Shown one piece after another: positions 46,261-57,334 of a stretch of DNA of 64,000 bases. The stretch covers positions 49,242,026-49,306,025 of the forward strand of contig NC_132915.1 in the NCBI RefSeq assembly GCF_047675955.1. Reading direction: 5' to 3'. The position numbers and the translations under genes are program-made. The stretch's first letter is position 1, and each line of letters starts with the position of its first letter. Below the pieces are notes generated by a model, which did not search any database, was not told the origin of the DNA, and saw only the letters and a list, made by a program, of their open reading frames with translations. The stretch is from Chlorocebus sabaeus. Lineage: Eukaryota; Chordata; Mammalia; Primates; Cercopithecidae.

Positions 46261-47194
46261 GAAAGGCAAAAAAAAGCCAACAATTTGCTGAGCTCTTCAG
46301 CTAGGCATGCTTCTTGAGAATAATTATGAGAGAGAGCACAGGGCATTTTCCTCAAGACAAGAAGAGAGATTTAGAACTTAGTCATCTCAATTTTACGTTT
46401 CTTCTTAATAATTTTTGGAATCTGATCTTGGTGCTAGATATGCAATAGTCAGACTAGGTATGAGTTTAGGGAACCAGCAAAGCAGGGGCACAGAAAGAAA
46501 GAGAAAGAGCGAGAGAGAAATTAGAATAAAGATAATTCCAGTACCATATTATACCATATTAGTTTAGGTCATGATACCTTTTAAATTCTTAAGCTATTCC
46601 TTGGAGTGAGGAACTGAGGTCCCCATTTTTGAGCCTGAGAAGATCAGAGGAGGTGGTCAGGATCATTCAGCATACTCACACCAAGCATCAGACTCACCTA
46701 ACAACAGGAAGGGAAACCCCAGTCACAGATCCACTATTACAGATGGGGAGAGGCAAACAGAGAGAATTTACTGAGTGGTTAGAAATGATTCCACTTATGA
46801 AAAAGCAGGCATACAACAGCAGCTAGGAGTGAGCAAGACAAACTCCAGTCTTCAGAATTACACACAGATTCAACTCTGTTTAGATCCTACTTGATGACAT
46901 GGTTGGACTCAGGTAACACATTTTATTTGCCAATGAAACACTATTTGGATAAACAGTTAATTTGCCTGTGTCCCTCACTGCAAGGAGAAGCTCTTATTTT
47001 CCTTCTCAGTTTGAATCAGATTTGAATCTGAATTTTATCAACAGAAGATTCAGCATTAATTTTCTCTGACTCTTTTCAATAGGTCCCCCTAGTTACTATC
47101 TCTTAGTTCATATCTGGCATCCTTATATTTTTGGGAAAAAAGTCAATAATATTAAGGATAATCCATACAATAAAAAATATATTAATAATAATGC
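46261..47194. other. No gene; small GA-rich tract
   Basis: GAAAGAAAGAGAAAGAGCGAG near 46493-46518, otherwise single-copy in appearance. Confidence 0.45.
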
Positions 47195-47380
47195 ATCTCT
47201 CACTATTTAGCACTTACTCTGTAAGTGATTTACATTCATTGTCTCAATTGGTCTTCACAATGAAACAACAAAATCTGTAATTATCATTTTCTCTATTTTA
47301 GAGATGGGGAGATTGAGATTTAGAGATGGCAGGGCTGGGATTCAAACCCTGGCAGATTAACTCTGAGTCTGCCCCTTTTC
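47195..47380 (-). repeat. MIR SINE
   Basis: AGCACTTACTCTGTAAGTGA, ATTTTAGAGATGGGGAGATT and GGCTGGGATTCAAACCCTGG are antisense MIR. Confidence 0.85.
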
Positions 47381-48114
47381 AGAAATGGGTGTTCCATTCA
47401 GACCCATTCAGGGATTAACTCAGCCTGAACTCACCTACACATACCCTGTTTTGAGCTCAACTTCCTTCTGGCAGCAGTACTTCCTGAAGACTGTCAATGA
47501 TTCACTTCCGGGTCACCTCTACCCTCTGTGAGCCTTGTGAGACATTTTAAACGCCAGAGCCACATTCATTCATTGTAGCTCCAGCATTTCTTTTCCTAGG
47601 AACATGCTATTTTCATTAGGATTAAAACAGCCCTCAGCAATAAATATTAAAAACCTGCCCAGTGAAAAGAGCAGCTTCCTCAGAAGCTTATGAGGATTTG
47701 AATTTTTAAGCAGGCCCCGCTTCCTATGACCACCCCTCTTCTCCATCCCTTTGTGTGCTCCCACATGGGTGTGCTTTCAGCATCAATCAGATTTGCTGTT
47801 TTGCTCAAATCCGTTCGTACTAATTGTCTGCCCATATTGCTGTGTGCTCTGGACAGAATGGTCTGGGAGAAATAGAAACTCACTCCTTCTCCCACCCCTG
47901 GGGGGATTCAGATTTTGTGTGCTTGATCTTTGTTGGTGGCAAGATAAAAATGCTTGCTATACATAGCAGCTTTCCTCCTTCATGTTCAACGGCAGCCCTG
48001 ATGATGGGGGACCTCAGCCATCCTATTTGTTCTAAAGCCACCCACAGAAGAATCAGAGCAGCAGAAGCCAGAAATAAGCTAGCTGGGGCTGCAAGTCTCT
48101 GTGTGTGTGGTGAT
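47381..48114. other. Single-copy block, moderate GC, no recognised repeat
   Basis: Overlapping frames of up to 119 codons occur on both strands around 47680-48180. They overlap each other, have no domain and lack splice or start context I can defend. It might include conserved non-coding DNA, but conservation cannot be judged from one sequence. Confidence 0.4.
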
Positions 48115-48300
48115 ATAGCAGAGAGACTTGGGAAAGTCAATTATTTTCAGTATGAATTTTGGTTCCACTGCTTCATCGTGTAAGATGGGGATCCCCAATT
48201 TGTTCATCTGTAAAATGAAGATGCTAATACCTACCCACTGGGGCTATTGGGAGAATTAAAGACCTATATAAAGCATTTAGTGCAAGACTTGGAGCAGGGA
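48115..48300 (+). repeat. MIR SINE
   Basis: TTGTTCATCTGTAAAATGAA, CTAATACCTACCCACTGGGG and ATATAAAGCATTTAGTGCAA follow MIR. Confidence 0.75.
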
Positions 48301-49078
48301 GACACTCTGCTTTGCCTGTCACTCCCTCCCCTCTCTGGCTGGAAGCCTGAGTAGTAGGTGAGGCATTTATTATCCATGTTCATAAACATCCCCAAAGACT
48401 TGTGGTTCCTGTATTAAAAACCACATTGAGTGTCCCTAGTTATTGGGTGTCCTTGGGCCTGACTTTCTCTACACAAATATATGAGCTTTGGATTTTTAAA
48501 AAGTATATAGTAATTATATTCTTGGACAAATGGTACATTTTCTAGAAAAGCACAGAGAATTCTTTCAGCACTCGGGGCCAGGTAGGAATTGCTTGATGTA
48601 TGGGTAGCAACTCATAGTAACTAATGATTTACAATAAATACTTCAACAAAGAAAAGTCTGGGCAAACTCTATATTTCACCCTCATGGCAATGAGCTACAA
48701 AGGGTTTGCATTTTAAATCAACTGGTGGTCGTACCCCAGAAGGATGTGGTCGAAATAGATTTGTGTGACAAGGTAATTACTCATCATGGAAAGGATCCCA
48801 GCTGTCATCATGGCTTCTCACTAAGCAGTCAGTGAGTGAGCAGTTATGGAATTACAGGGCTGACCTCCTGTGTACTGCCTCACAATCATCCTGAGCCGGA
48901 GTCACAGAGTTTCATCAGGGGGACCCAGGAGGCACAAAGCAGTCAACACCCCGTGGCTGAGAATCAAACTCTGGAAGGGGCCTGTTTTCAACCTCTTCAT
49001 TCTGGTCACTGGTGGCAATTTTGCCAAGTGACAAAAGAGCTAGACTAGGAGTTCCCAGTTCAGGATCTTAATGGCCTG
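48301..49078. other. No gene or recognised repeat
   Basis: Unassigned sequence; a 70-codon frame at 48836-49048 has no support. Confidence 0.45.
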
Positions 49079-49345
49079 AATGTTCAAGACAGTGTGGAGA
49101 GGTCCAGAGACTGCAGTCCTTGGGGTTACACAGATCTGTGCTGGAGTCTCAGCCCTGCTGCTCACTGTGTGATTGATCTGGAACTAAAAAAAAACATTTC
49201 TCTGATTTCCTAGCTGTATTTTCCTAGCTGATTTCCCAGTTGATTTTTCTAGCTATAAAATGGTGGTAATAATTCCTACTTTAAAAGCTTTTAAACTAGT
49301 ATGTATGAAAATGGTTGGCACTTAATGAACATTATTATTTCACCT
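49079..49345 (+). repeat. MIR SINE
   Basis: GTCTCAGCCCTGCTGCTCAC, GCTATAAAATGGTGGTAATA and GGTTGGCACTTAATGAACAT follow MIR, with a T/A-rich expansion in the middle. Confidence 0.65.
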
Positions 49346-49510
49346 TTTGAAGTACCATTAGGTGCCAGGAACTGTGCTAAGCATATTACATGGACTTTGC
49401 TCATAACAGCTTCCTATTTTATGGATAAGAAGTTGGAGGAATCCTGCCCAAGTAGCTAGTATGCAGCTAGTTAGTAGCAGAGACAGAATTTGATCTAGGC
49501 AGGTTGGATC
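49346..49510 (-). repeat. MIR SINE, opposite orientation
   Basis: TTAGGTGCCAGGAACTGTGC, TAAGCATATTACATGGACTT and CAGAGACAGAATTTGATCT are antisense MIR, directly abutting the sense copy. Confidence 0.75.
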
Positions 49511-50964
49511 CAGACTGCCCTATAATCATCAGAGGGAGAAAACATACCTTCAACTGGAGCTTTAGAGACTTTTGTGCCAGTTCTCAATAAACATTGTATA
49601 GGGTCTCTATCTTCAAAGAGTTTATCCAGTCTTGTTGGAGGACAAGGGAGAAATATCAGAACACAAACAGCCCTGAGAATAGACCACCCAGCAACCAACA
49701 ATAATTGCTGTGGGAGCTCAGTGAAGATCAGGAACTGACTCCAGGACACATGGATCCCTTCTCCTGTAGTCTCCACATCTGCCACCTTTTTTTGCACTGG
49801 GGTTTCTTATGTGTCAGTGTTACACAATTTTAAGGCTCTGATTTTAAATTAAAGAATGGACCCCAGCTTTGGCTTAAGCATAGAGGCAGGAAATATACAT
49901 GCCCTAGAGACTAAGTTAACAGTAAAATGTTACTCTTCCTCCTCTATACGCAGAGAAATCTTTCATGGAAAAAACAGGATCGCTGTTGAGATAGGAAAGT
50001 TATGTATGAGAGGGTGTGGAGGATAGAAAGAGGCAGGAAGCATAACTTGGAATTATTGCTTCTAAAGTTTAGAAGGGTCACCTGACTCCAGTGGATAATA
50101 AGATGAATATTATCTTGGTATGCAAGAGCAAAGATCACGTTTTGAGGCCCTTTTTCTCCCTATCTATTGCTCTAATGGGCCTACCCTCACTTTAAAAATA
50201 AACAATCAAATGCAAAGGTGGCAGTTGCATTTTGTGGGCCACAAAGGAGAGTCAAAGGCTGGAGTATCAGCACTTTGTTTCTGATGGTAGAGCCTGGATT
50301 GTCCCTAGTGCACTAGACATCCTGTCCTCTTAGATCGCAGCAATGAGTGGGCTGAGGATAGGAGGGAGTGTGCATCCACCTTCCTGCAAAGCTGCAGGTT
50401 TACCTGTGGAGAGTGCTCTGTATGCCTCACAATGCACCCTGTCACCCTCCTGGCACTCTATATTGGCTGAGATCTGCATGGGGAGAGGGGAACTGTCCTG
50501 CAGAAGAAATCTGGAAGGGGGTTAAGCCTAGCAGGAAGGGGAAGAAGCCAAAGCAGCCAATTAATTTTCCTCTGCTGCTTAAATCATTCTCGCCCAATCT
50601 GCTGAGCTGAGAATAAGCATAACTGTCCCCAAGGTGTCAAGGCCCTGCCTTTTTTTGGTAAATCACATGGGAATCAAAAATAGATCCACTGTGAAAAAAG
50701 GCATCTCAGTCCACCCTCCACTGGCAATGGCTGAGTTTGGTGGATATTCATCTCTATTCCATGTCACCTGCCAACTTTGAGGCCTGTTTGCCACATCACT
50801 AAAGAGGTTGCTAAGCATCTTTCTACTGAGTCTTTAAGATTTGTTACCTGGATTTGGGCATTATACAGACATGTCTTTTGTTCATGATGCCTCTGGTTAA
50901 AGCTTGCCCCTCCCAAAGAAATAAAGCTTCACAAAGCAACATCTACTTTGATCCAGCGCTTAAA
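49511..50964. other. 1.45 kb without recognised gene
   Basis: Single-copy-looking DNA. Frames at 49495-49797 (minus) and 50343-50610 (plus) lack domains. Confidence 0.45.
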
Positions 50965-51228
50965 TATTTAGTAGAGTGGTATCTCCCAAAATGTGTTTCT
51001 TGAAACATTGGTTCTGTGATATATTCCCAGAAAAATGTACTTCGTGGAAAATATGAAAGTCCCTTCTTAGGTACTTACAATATACATCAGAATACTAAAG
51101 GTAAGGATACTGTTTATATGAGCTTAATACAGCATTTCTAAAATTTATTTGTTCATAGAATTCTTTCGATTTTCAAAAGTTTGAGGCAGTCCTCAGCCCT
51201 GCTTTAGTGGAACATACTTAGGTAAATG
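50965..51228. mobile_element. Possible hAT-like DNA element
   Basis: CTCCCAAAATGTGTTTCTTG with TTGGTTCTGTGATATATTCC on the left and CTTTAGTGGAACATACTTAG on the right resemble hAT fossils. The family and limits are uncertain. Confidence 0.3.
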
Positions 51229-51619
51229 CTGATGAATCTATAAGGATTGTTTTAGTACCACCACCTCTGGTACAGAGGCAAGCATTCTGCTTTTCACCAT
51301 AAGATTTCAACATTGGAAGAGTAATAGTAATATCAATGGCACTACCATTTTGCCCCAACTCTGCATCTATGCAGGCTGTTGAGCCAGCACTGATGCACCA
51401 GTAGTTGAAAGGTGTCTGAGCAATGTACAAGGCTGCCATGTTAGAAAAACGATTAGCATTTTACTCTACCAAAAGGCTTACCACAAGCTACCAACCTTTT
51501 TTTTTTTTTTTCACTAAAAATTATTAGTTTGGTACCCTTTGAAAAGATAATAGCATAACACCAGGAAAATCTCCTCAGGGTATATTCAGGCATAAGCACA
51601 AAAGGATTGTCACTGCACT
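51229..51619. other. No gene; T-run
   Basis: Contains a T-run at about 51498-51511 without a recognisable SINE body. Confidence 0.45.
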
Positions 51620-51780
51620 TACTGTTAAAATAAACTCTATGAGCCAGGTACCCTTATTAGACCCATTTTGCAGATGAGTAAACTGAAGGTAACGTACCTC
51701 AGTGTCCCATTGCTGGCACATCATAGAGTTAGGACTTGAACTCAGGCAGTCAGAGTTGAGAGCTCACTCTCTTAACCACA
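51620..51780 (-). repeat. MIR SINE
   Basis: CATTTTGCAGATGAGTAAAC, GAGTTAGGACTTGAACTCAG and CAGTCAGAGTTGAGAG are antisense MIR. Confidence 0.8.
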
Positions 51781-52727
51781 GATGGGACAGGTAAATGATG
51801 GAAACTCCAGACTGGTGCACTCACAGCGACTGTCACCAAGGAAGTCACAGAAGTTTCTGGTCCATCTTCTTCCATAGGTAGAACAGGCAAACACTTCTGG
51901 ATTTTTCCTCCCTCCTGGCCCACTGCCCATGTCTGGTGGTTTCAGGAGGGGACAACAGCAGGGCTGGCTGTATTCCACATAACAGGGTTTTTCTTAGCTG
52001 TGGCCTTCACACACATCCTCCACCTACCTGTAGGGCTGACTCTATGGATGTACAACCAATACATTCACAAAAGGCTCCACATTTAGTTGGCTCTGTGCTT
52101 GGTTTAATGGTCTGTTGTCAGCATCCTGAAATTTTTAATAACTTTTGAAAAGGGGACCTGTACTAGGCCCCATAAATGATAAATCTGGTTCTGCCGGCTT
52201 ATTTTGTTTGTTGAATTAGATACTGTGGTAAGGGAAGGACTTTGTGTAGCAAATCTATATAAGAAGATTCCCTCAAAATGAATAAAGAATGGTCACTGCA
52301 GATAATATATGGCAACTAACCAAACACTTCAACACAGAACACACTTATCATAGAAAACTATGCCCATGACTATAGGCAAAATGATGCTTGTAAGACTCTA
52401 ATCCAGCAATTAGCCACATATCCACATATCCACAGGTCAGCGAAAATCCATGCTTGTTTTCTCTGCCAATATGGTGAGCATGCTGTTGTCAGAGAGAAAT
52501 GTACCACTGTAGGATAAACTACTTTGTTTTATGAGATTTTATTTAGAAATTTCAAGCTATCAAAATGTTCATACATTTTGGTACAGTAGTCCTACTTTGG
52601 GGAATTTAGACTCAGGAAATCCTTCTTTTAAAGTATGAACCCTCATATTCCTTGAGGTATTAGTAAGAAGACAAGAGAAAACCACTCACATGTTCAAAAA
52701 AGCTGGTAGGTTAAATAAATTATAGAT
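51781..52727. other. No gene or recognised repeat
   Basis: Unassigned single-copy-looking DNA. Confidence 0.45.
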
Positions 52728-52964
52728 TCCACTTGATAGAATGAATGTCAGGGGTTGGCATGTAAAGGGCCAGGCAGTAAATATTTTATGCTTGTGGGTC
52801 ATAGGGTTTTCTGTCACAACTACTAGCTCTGCTGTTGTAGCATGAAAGCAGCCATGAGCAATACAACAATGAATGGATGTAGCTGTGTTCCAATAAAACT
52901 TTATTTATAAAAATAGGTAGTGGACCAGATTTGACTGGCAAGAAGTAGCTTGCCAATGCCTAGT
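52728..52964 (+). mobile_element. Non-autonomous hAT (Charlie-like) element
   Basis: Starts CAGGGGTTGGCATGTAAAGG and includes GCAGTAAATATTTTATGC, GTTCCAATAAAACTTTATTT and the right end GCTTGCCAATGCCTAG. The ends are imperfect inverted repeats. No transposase. Confidence 0.85.
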
Positions 52965-54494
52965 ACTATCATTTAAATGATGATTATGAAGACTGCCTGA
53001 ATGTGTGATATTTAATGAAAAAAAAAAAAAAACGGATAAAAACTTGCATGACCATAGTGATTACAACGGCGTATATGTATATGTCTATGTGTTGTGTATA
53101 GAAAAATCTGGGGTAAAAAACCTTACATGTATGCAATTAGTTGGGCTGAGTGCTAGGATTCTGGGTGATTTTCTTTTCTTTGCCCTGAGAGAGATTTTCT
53201 CAGCCTTGATACTCTTTCACATACAGAATACTGAATATGTATAAAATAGATGTAGATACAGACCCCTTCTAATCAGTACTAGCTAACAAGCAGCTAATAG
53301 ATGATAAGGGAGCACGCGCTGCACTCATGCAATTGCCATTTGCTTCATAACCATTGCTTCCCAAATACTTAGCCCCCTACCTTTGGAGGTTTCCTCCCAT
53401 TGGCCTAGCACCAGACATGGGCAGGACATTTTTGTTGACCAGTGTTCAGCTGGGCCTATGACCACTCTGTTGGTCAGACTTTTCCAGGGAAGCTGGGCAT
53501 ACAATTGAGCAGCTGAGAACCTGCAGTGGGAAGAGTGGGGAAACAGAAGTGACACTGTAATGTTCTTTAAGAGGAAAAAGTATAGTCCTAACTCTATCTT
53601 ATCATGAATCCATCCAGTTAAGAACACAATACAGGCTACCATAAATTTGTATATGAGACTACCTGCCTAAAAGACTCTCATTTTGTTTTATTGAGCTATG
53701 GGATGATCTCCATTAGTGGATTTCACCATATACAGATGTAGTAAAAGCCATTAATATTTAAATTTGTTGAGCTGGAGCTTTGTAAGGGATTTCTTTCCTT
53801 GAGGAAATTGATTTGGTTTTGTATATGTGTTCATGGAAATATGGGATATCTTGTCTCATTAAATTCAAAGAATGAAGGATTATAACAAAACAAGTAGGTA
53901 CTGCTTTTATGAAGCATGCCCAACAATGTGCTGTGAAGATGATGAGGTTTTTTTTTCTTCCTTTGGGATTTCATGATTGAACCTGAATTGGTGTAAAGAG
54001 GAGATTTCTGAAGGAGACAAACTTGAAAACAGTATCACCTTTTTTGAAAGAAAAAGAAGCATCTTTTTTCTTTCTCCTTGAAGTATCTGATACTAAATAA
54101 GAGATTGTCTCTTTATTGTTCCAGTCTGTTGGTTATCACAATGAAATAATTTCCTAAACCATAGCTTTGTTACTAGTTGTCAGGGAAATAGTTATGCTAT
54201 GCCCAAATATGGGAATTAAAACTTTACAATAAAATCCATAGAAAGGAGGGTGTCTAGAGAAAAGTGTCTTTAATTATAATCTACATGCACCTGATAATCA
54301 CCTAAAAAATTAATAATTACCATTCACTTTATCCATAATTAATCACAAAGTCAAGCAAATTGGAAAGTCCTGTTTCATTTGAACAAATTGTTGGACTTGG
54401 GAAATTATCCCATAGCAAGAACTGGGGCAAAGATGATTAACCTCCTGGACATCCTAAAAGTGTTTAAGAAATCAAAAAATTAAAAAAACAAATA
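52965..54494. other. 1.5 kb AT-rich DNA, nothing recognised
   Basis: An A-run at about 53018-53032 and short frames only. No repeat family identified. Confidence 0.45.
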
Positions 54495-54730
54495 TTGAGG
54501 GCTTACTCTGTGTCTAATATTGTGCTGAGGACTTTACATATGTTAGCTTGTTTAATCTTCACAGTGGCCTAAGGAATAGACGCAGCTATGGTACCCATTT
54601 TACCAATGAAGAAATACACAATAAGATTAAGTATCTTGCTTAAGATCACAAAGTTACTACATTGCTGATCAAAGACTTGAACTCAAGTCTCTGAGACTCT
54701 AAAAATTCATTTTTACCTAGTTCATTATAC
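54495..54730 (-). repeat. MIR SINE
   Basis: TATTGTGCTGAGGACTTTAC, TTGTTTAATCTTCACAGTGG, CATTTTACCAATGAAGAAAT and AAGACTTGAACTCAAGTCTC are antisense MIR. Confidence 0.85.
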
Positions 54731-55206
54731 TGCCAAATCAAAGGGAAGGTTCTAAAGGATGAGGTGGGGTGGGGTGGGAGAGGGTATTTCTTAAGCATAT
54801 CAAGCAAGGGTTCTCCCAGGAAGTTCTATTACATGTAAATGGAGAAAAATAATTTTACATTGTTTGCAGAATGTGAAATTATTCTGAAACCAAAGGCCAG
54901 TGATTTAACCAGGTGCTAAAGAGAGCATGGAAATGGGAAAATCATGAATAGTCAAAAATAATCAAGAACTCCAAGATCCCATTCCCTGCTCCATTAAAAA
55001 AACAAACAAACAAACAAAAAAAAAACAAAAAAATAAAAAACAGAAAAGAAACAAGTCTATTTGTTATATGAAAATAACCCAAAGTTGAGGGTAGGGCATA
55101 GGGTCAGCTGACAGTCAGCATTTCAATACCTCCTTTGAGGAAATTTGTATATATATTCTGTCATACCACATATATATGCTTATGTACACAAACATAGTCA
55201 CATACT
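54731..55206. other. Left flank of the L1PA, with A-rich tract
   Basis: An (AAAC)n-type A-rich run lies at 54995-55042. The rest is unassigned. This is the pre-insertion locus next to the L1 target. Confidence 0.55.
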
Positions 55207-55221
55207 AAAATACCCCATTTA
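55207..55221 (+). repeat. L1PA target-site duplication, left copy
   Basis: AAAATACCCCATTTA, repeated at 61372-61386 as AAAATACCCAATTTA (14 of 15). The preceding T gives bottom-strand TTTT/A, the preferred L1 endonuclease nick. Confidence 0.95.
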
Positions 55222-55408
55222 GGGCGTGCCCAAGATGGCTGAATACAAACAGCTCTAGCCTGCAGCTCCCAGTGTGAGTGACACAGAAGACGGGTGATTT
55301 CTGCATTTTCAACTGAGGTACCGGGTTCATCTCACTGGGGCGTGTCAGACAGTTGGCACTGGTCTGTGGGTGTACCCTGACCACTGAGAGCTGAAGCAGG
55401 GCAAGGCA

Positions 55409-55672
55409 TCACCTCACCTGGGAAACGCAAGGGGAAAGGGAATTCCTTTTCCCAGCCAAAGGAAATTGAGACAAACAACACCTGGAAAATCGGGTAACTC
55501 CTACCCTAATACTACACTTTACCAAGGGTCTTAGCAAATGGCACACCAGGAGATTATATCCCACACCTGGCCCAGAGGGTCCCACACCCACGGAGCCTCC
55601 CTCATTGTTAGCACAGCAGTCTGAGATCTAACTGCAAGGCGGCAGCGAGGCTGGGGGTATGGCGCCCGCCAT
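55409..55672 (-). pseudogene. Antisense ORF0 region of L1, truncated by early stop
   Basis: Primate L1 5' UTRs can encode a short antisense peptide, ORF0. Here its ATG is kept at 55672-55670 (minus strand), but codon 15 is TAG (55630-55628). Downstream the same frame stays open to about 55409, so only one early stop separates start from body. A product of 14 residues would be expected, if any. The assignment rests on position and sequence in the known ORF0 layout. Confidence 0.7.
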
Positions 55673-55996
55673 TGCTGAGGCTTAAGTAGGTAAACAAAGC
55701 CACTGGGAAGCTCGAATTGGGTGGAACCCACCACAGCTCAAGGAGACCTGCCTGCCTCTGTAGACTCCTCCTCTGGGACAGGGCATAGCTAAACAAAAAG
55801 CAGCAGAAACCTCGGCAGAGGTAAATGCCCTTGTCTGACAGCTTTGAAGAGAGCAGTGGATCTCCCAGCACGGAGGTTGAGATCTGAGAACGGACAGACT
55901 GCCTGCTCAAGTGGGTCCCTGACCCCTGAGTAGCCTAACTGGGAGACATCCCCCATTAGGTGCACACCGACACCACACACCTCACATGGCGGGGTA

Positions 55997-56125
55997 CATC
56001 CCTGAGACAAAGTTTCCAGAGCAAGAATCAGACAGCAACACTTGCTCCTCAGCAATATTCTATCTTCTGCAGCCTCCGCTGCTGATACCTAGGCAAACAG
56101 GGTCTGGAGTGGACCTCAAGCAAAC
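55997..56125 (+). promoter_or_regulatory. 129-bp 5'-UTR segment lost from younger L1s
   Basis: Relative to my recollection of the L1HS 5' UTR, exactly 129 bases (CATCCCTGAG to CTCAAGCAAAC) separate GGGTA from TCCAACAGACC, about 776 bases into the element. A 129-bp deletion at this place in L1PA3 is described as having removed the binding site of the repressor ZNF93. This copy therefore predates or escaped that loss. Confidence 0.8.
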
Positions 56126-56253
56126 TCCAACAGACCTACAGCTGACGGTCCTGACTGTTAGAAGGAAAACTAACAAACAGAAAGGACACCCACACCAAAA
56201 CCCCATCAGTACGTCACCATCATCAAAGACCAAAGGCAGATAAAACCAAAAAG

Positions 56254-57271
56254 ATGGGGAAAAAGCAGTGCAGAAAAGCTGGAAATTCAAAAAATCAGAG
56301 CACATCTCCCCCTCCAAAGGAACGCAGCTCATCACCAGCAATGGAACAAAGTTGGATGGAGAATGACTTTGACAAGTTGAGAGAGGAAGGCTTCAGTTGA
56401 TCAAACTTCTCAGAGCTAAAGGAGGAACTATGTACCCAGCCCAAAGAAACGAAAAACCTTGAAAAAAGAATGGATAAATGGATAACTAGAATAATCAATG
56501 CAGAGAAGACCTTAAAAGAACTGATAGAGATGAAAACCATAACACGAGAACTATGTGACAAACGCACAAGCATCAGTAACTGTCTTGATCAACTGGAAGA
56601 AAGAGTATCAGCGATAGAAGATCAAATGAATGACATGAAGCAAGAAGAGAAGTGTGGAGAAAAAAGAGGAAAAAGAAATGAACAAAGCCTCCAAGAAGTA
56701 TGGGATTATGTGAAAAGACCAAATCTACGTCTGATTGGTGTGCCTGAAAGTGACATGGAAAATGGAACCAAGTTGGGAAACACTCTGCAGGATATTATCC
56801 AGGAGAACTTCCCCAACCTAGTAAGGCAGGCCAACATCCAAATTCAGGAAATACAGAGAATGCCACAAAGATACTCCTTGAGAAGAGCAACTGCAAGACA
56901 CATAATTGTCAGATTCACCAAAGTTGAAATGAAGGAAAAAATGTTAAGGGAAGCCAGAGAGAAATGTCGGGTTACCCACAAAGGGAAGCCCATCAGACTA
57001 ACAGCGGATCTCTGGGCAGAAACTCTACAAGCCAGAAGACAGTGGGGGCCAATATTCAACATTCTTAAAGAAAAGAATTTTTAAACCCAGAATTTCATAT
57101 CCAGCCAAACTAAGTTTCATAAGTGAAGGAGAAATAAAATCCTTTACAGATAAGCAAATGCTTAGAGATTTTGTCATCACCAGGCCTGCCCTACAAGAGA
57201 TCCTGAAGGAGGCACTAAACATGGAAAGGAACAACAGGTAGCAGCCATTGCAAAAACATGTCAAAATGTAA
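56254..57271 (+). pseudogene. L1 ORF1 (RNA-binding chaperone) pseudogene
   Basis: ORF1p is a trimeric nucleic-acid chaperone that coats L1 RNA. The ATG is at 56254 and the original terminator at 57269-57271; the length equals the usual 338 codons plus one extra base. Codon 49 is TGA (56398-56400), where intact copies have an arginine CGA. Near 57081-57085 a CAA has become TAA, with a one-base insertion that shifts the last 60 or so codons. The stretch 56470-57084 stays open for 204 residues. It covers the end of the coiled coil, the RRM domain (NLRLIGVPES is recognisable) and most of the C-terminal domain. Inactive; identity certain. Confidence 0.95.
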
Positions 57272-57334
57272 AGTCCATCAATGCTAGGAACAAACTGCAT
57301 CAACTAGCAAGCAAAATAACCAGCTAATATGATA

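Larger units (their letters stand above)
55222..56253 (+). promoter_or_regulatory. L1PA 5' UTR with internal promoter
   Basis: In this family the 5' UTR carries an internal RNA polymerase II promoter, plus an antisense promoter. The YY1-type core CAAGATGGC is kept at 55231-55239, near the start as expected, and guides start-site choice in L1. The following text (GAAGACGGGTGATTTCTGC) is well preserved. Whether it still drives transcription cannot be read from sequence. Confidence 0.85.

Noticed and set aside
51772..51978. Minus-strand frame with several cysteines ending CPICG
   Set aside because: Looked briefly like a zinc-binding module, but the spacing fits no finger family and part of it overlaps a MIR.
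56060..56573. Minus-strand frames of 92-93 codons opposite L1 ORF1
   Set aside because: Antisense shadows of the L1 5' UTR and ORF1, not the ORF0 position.
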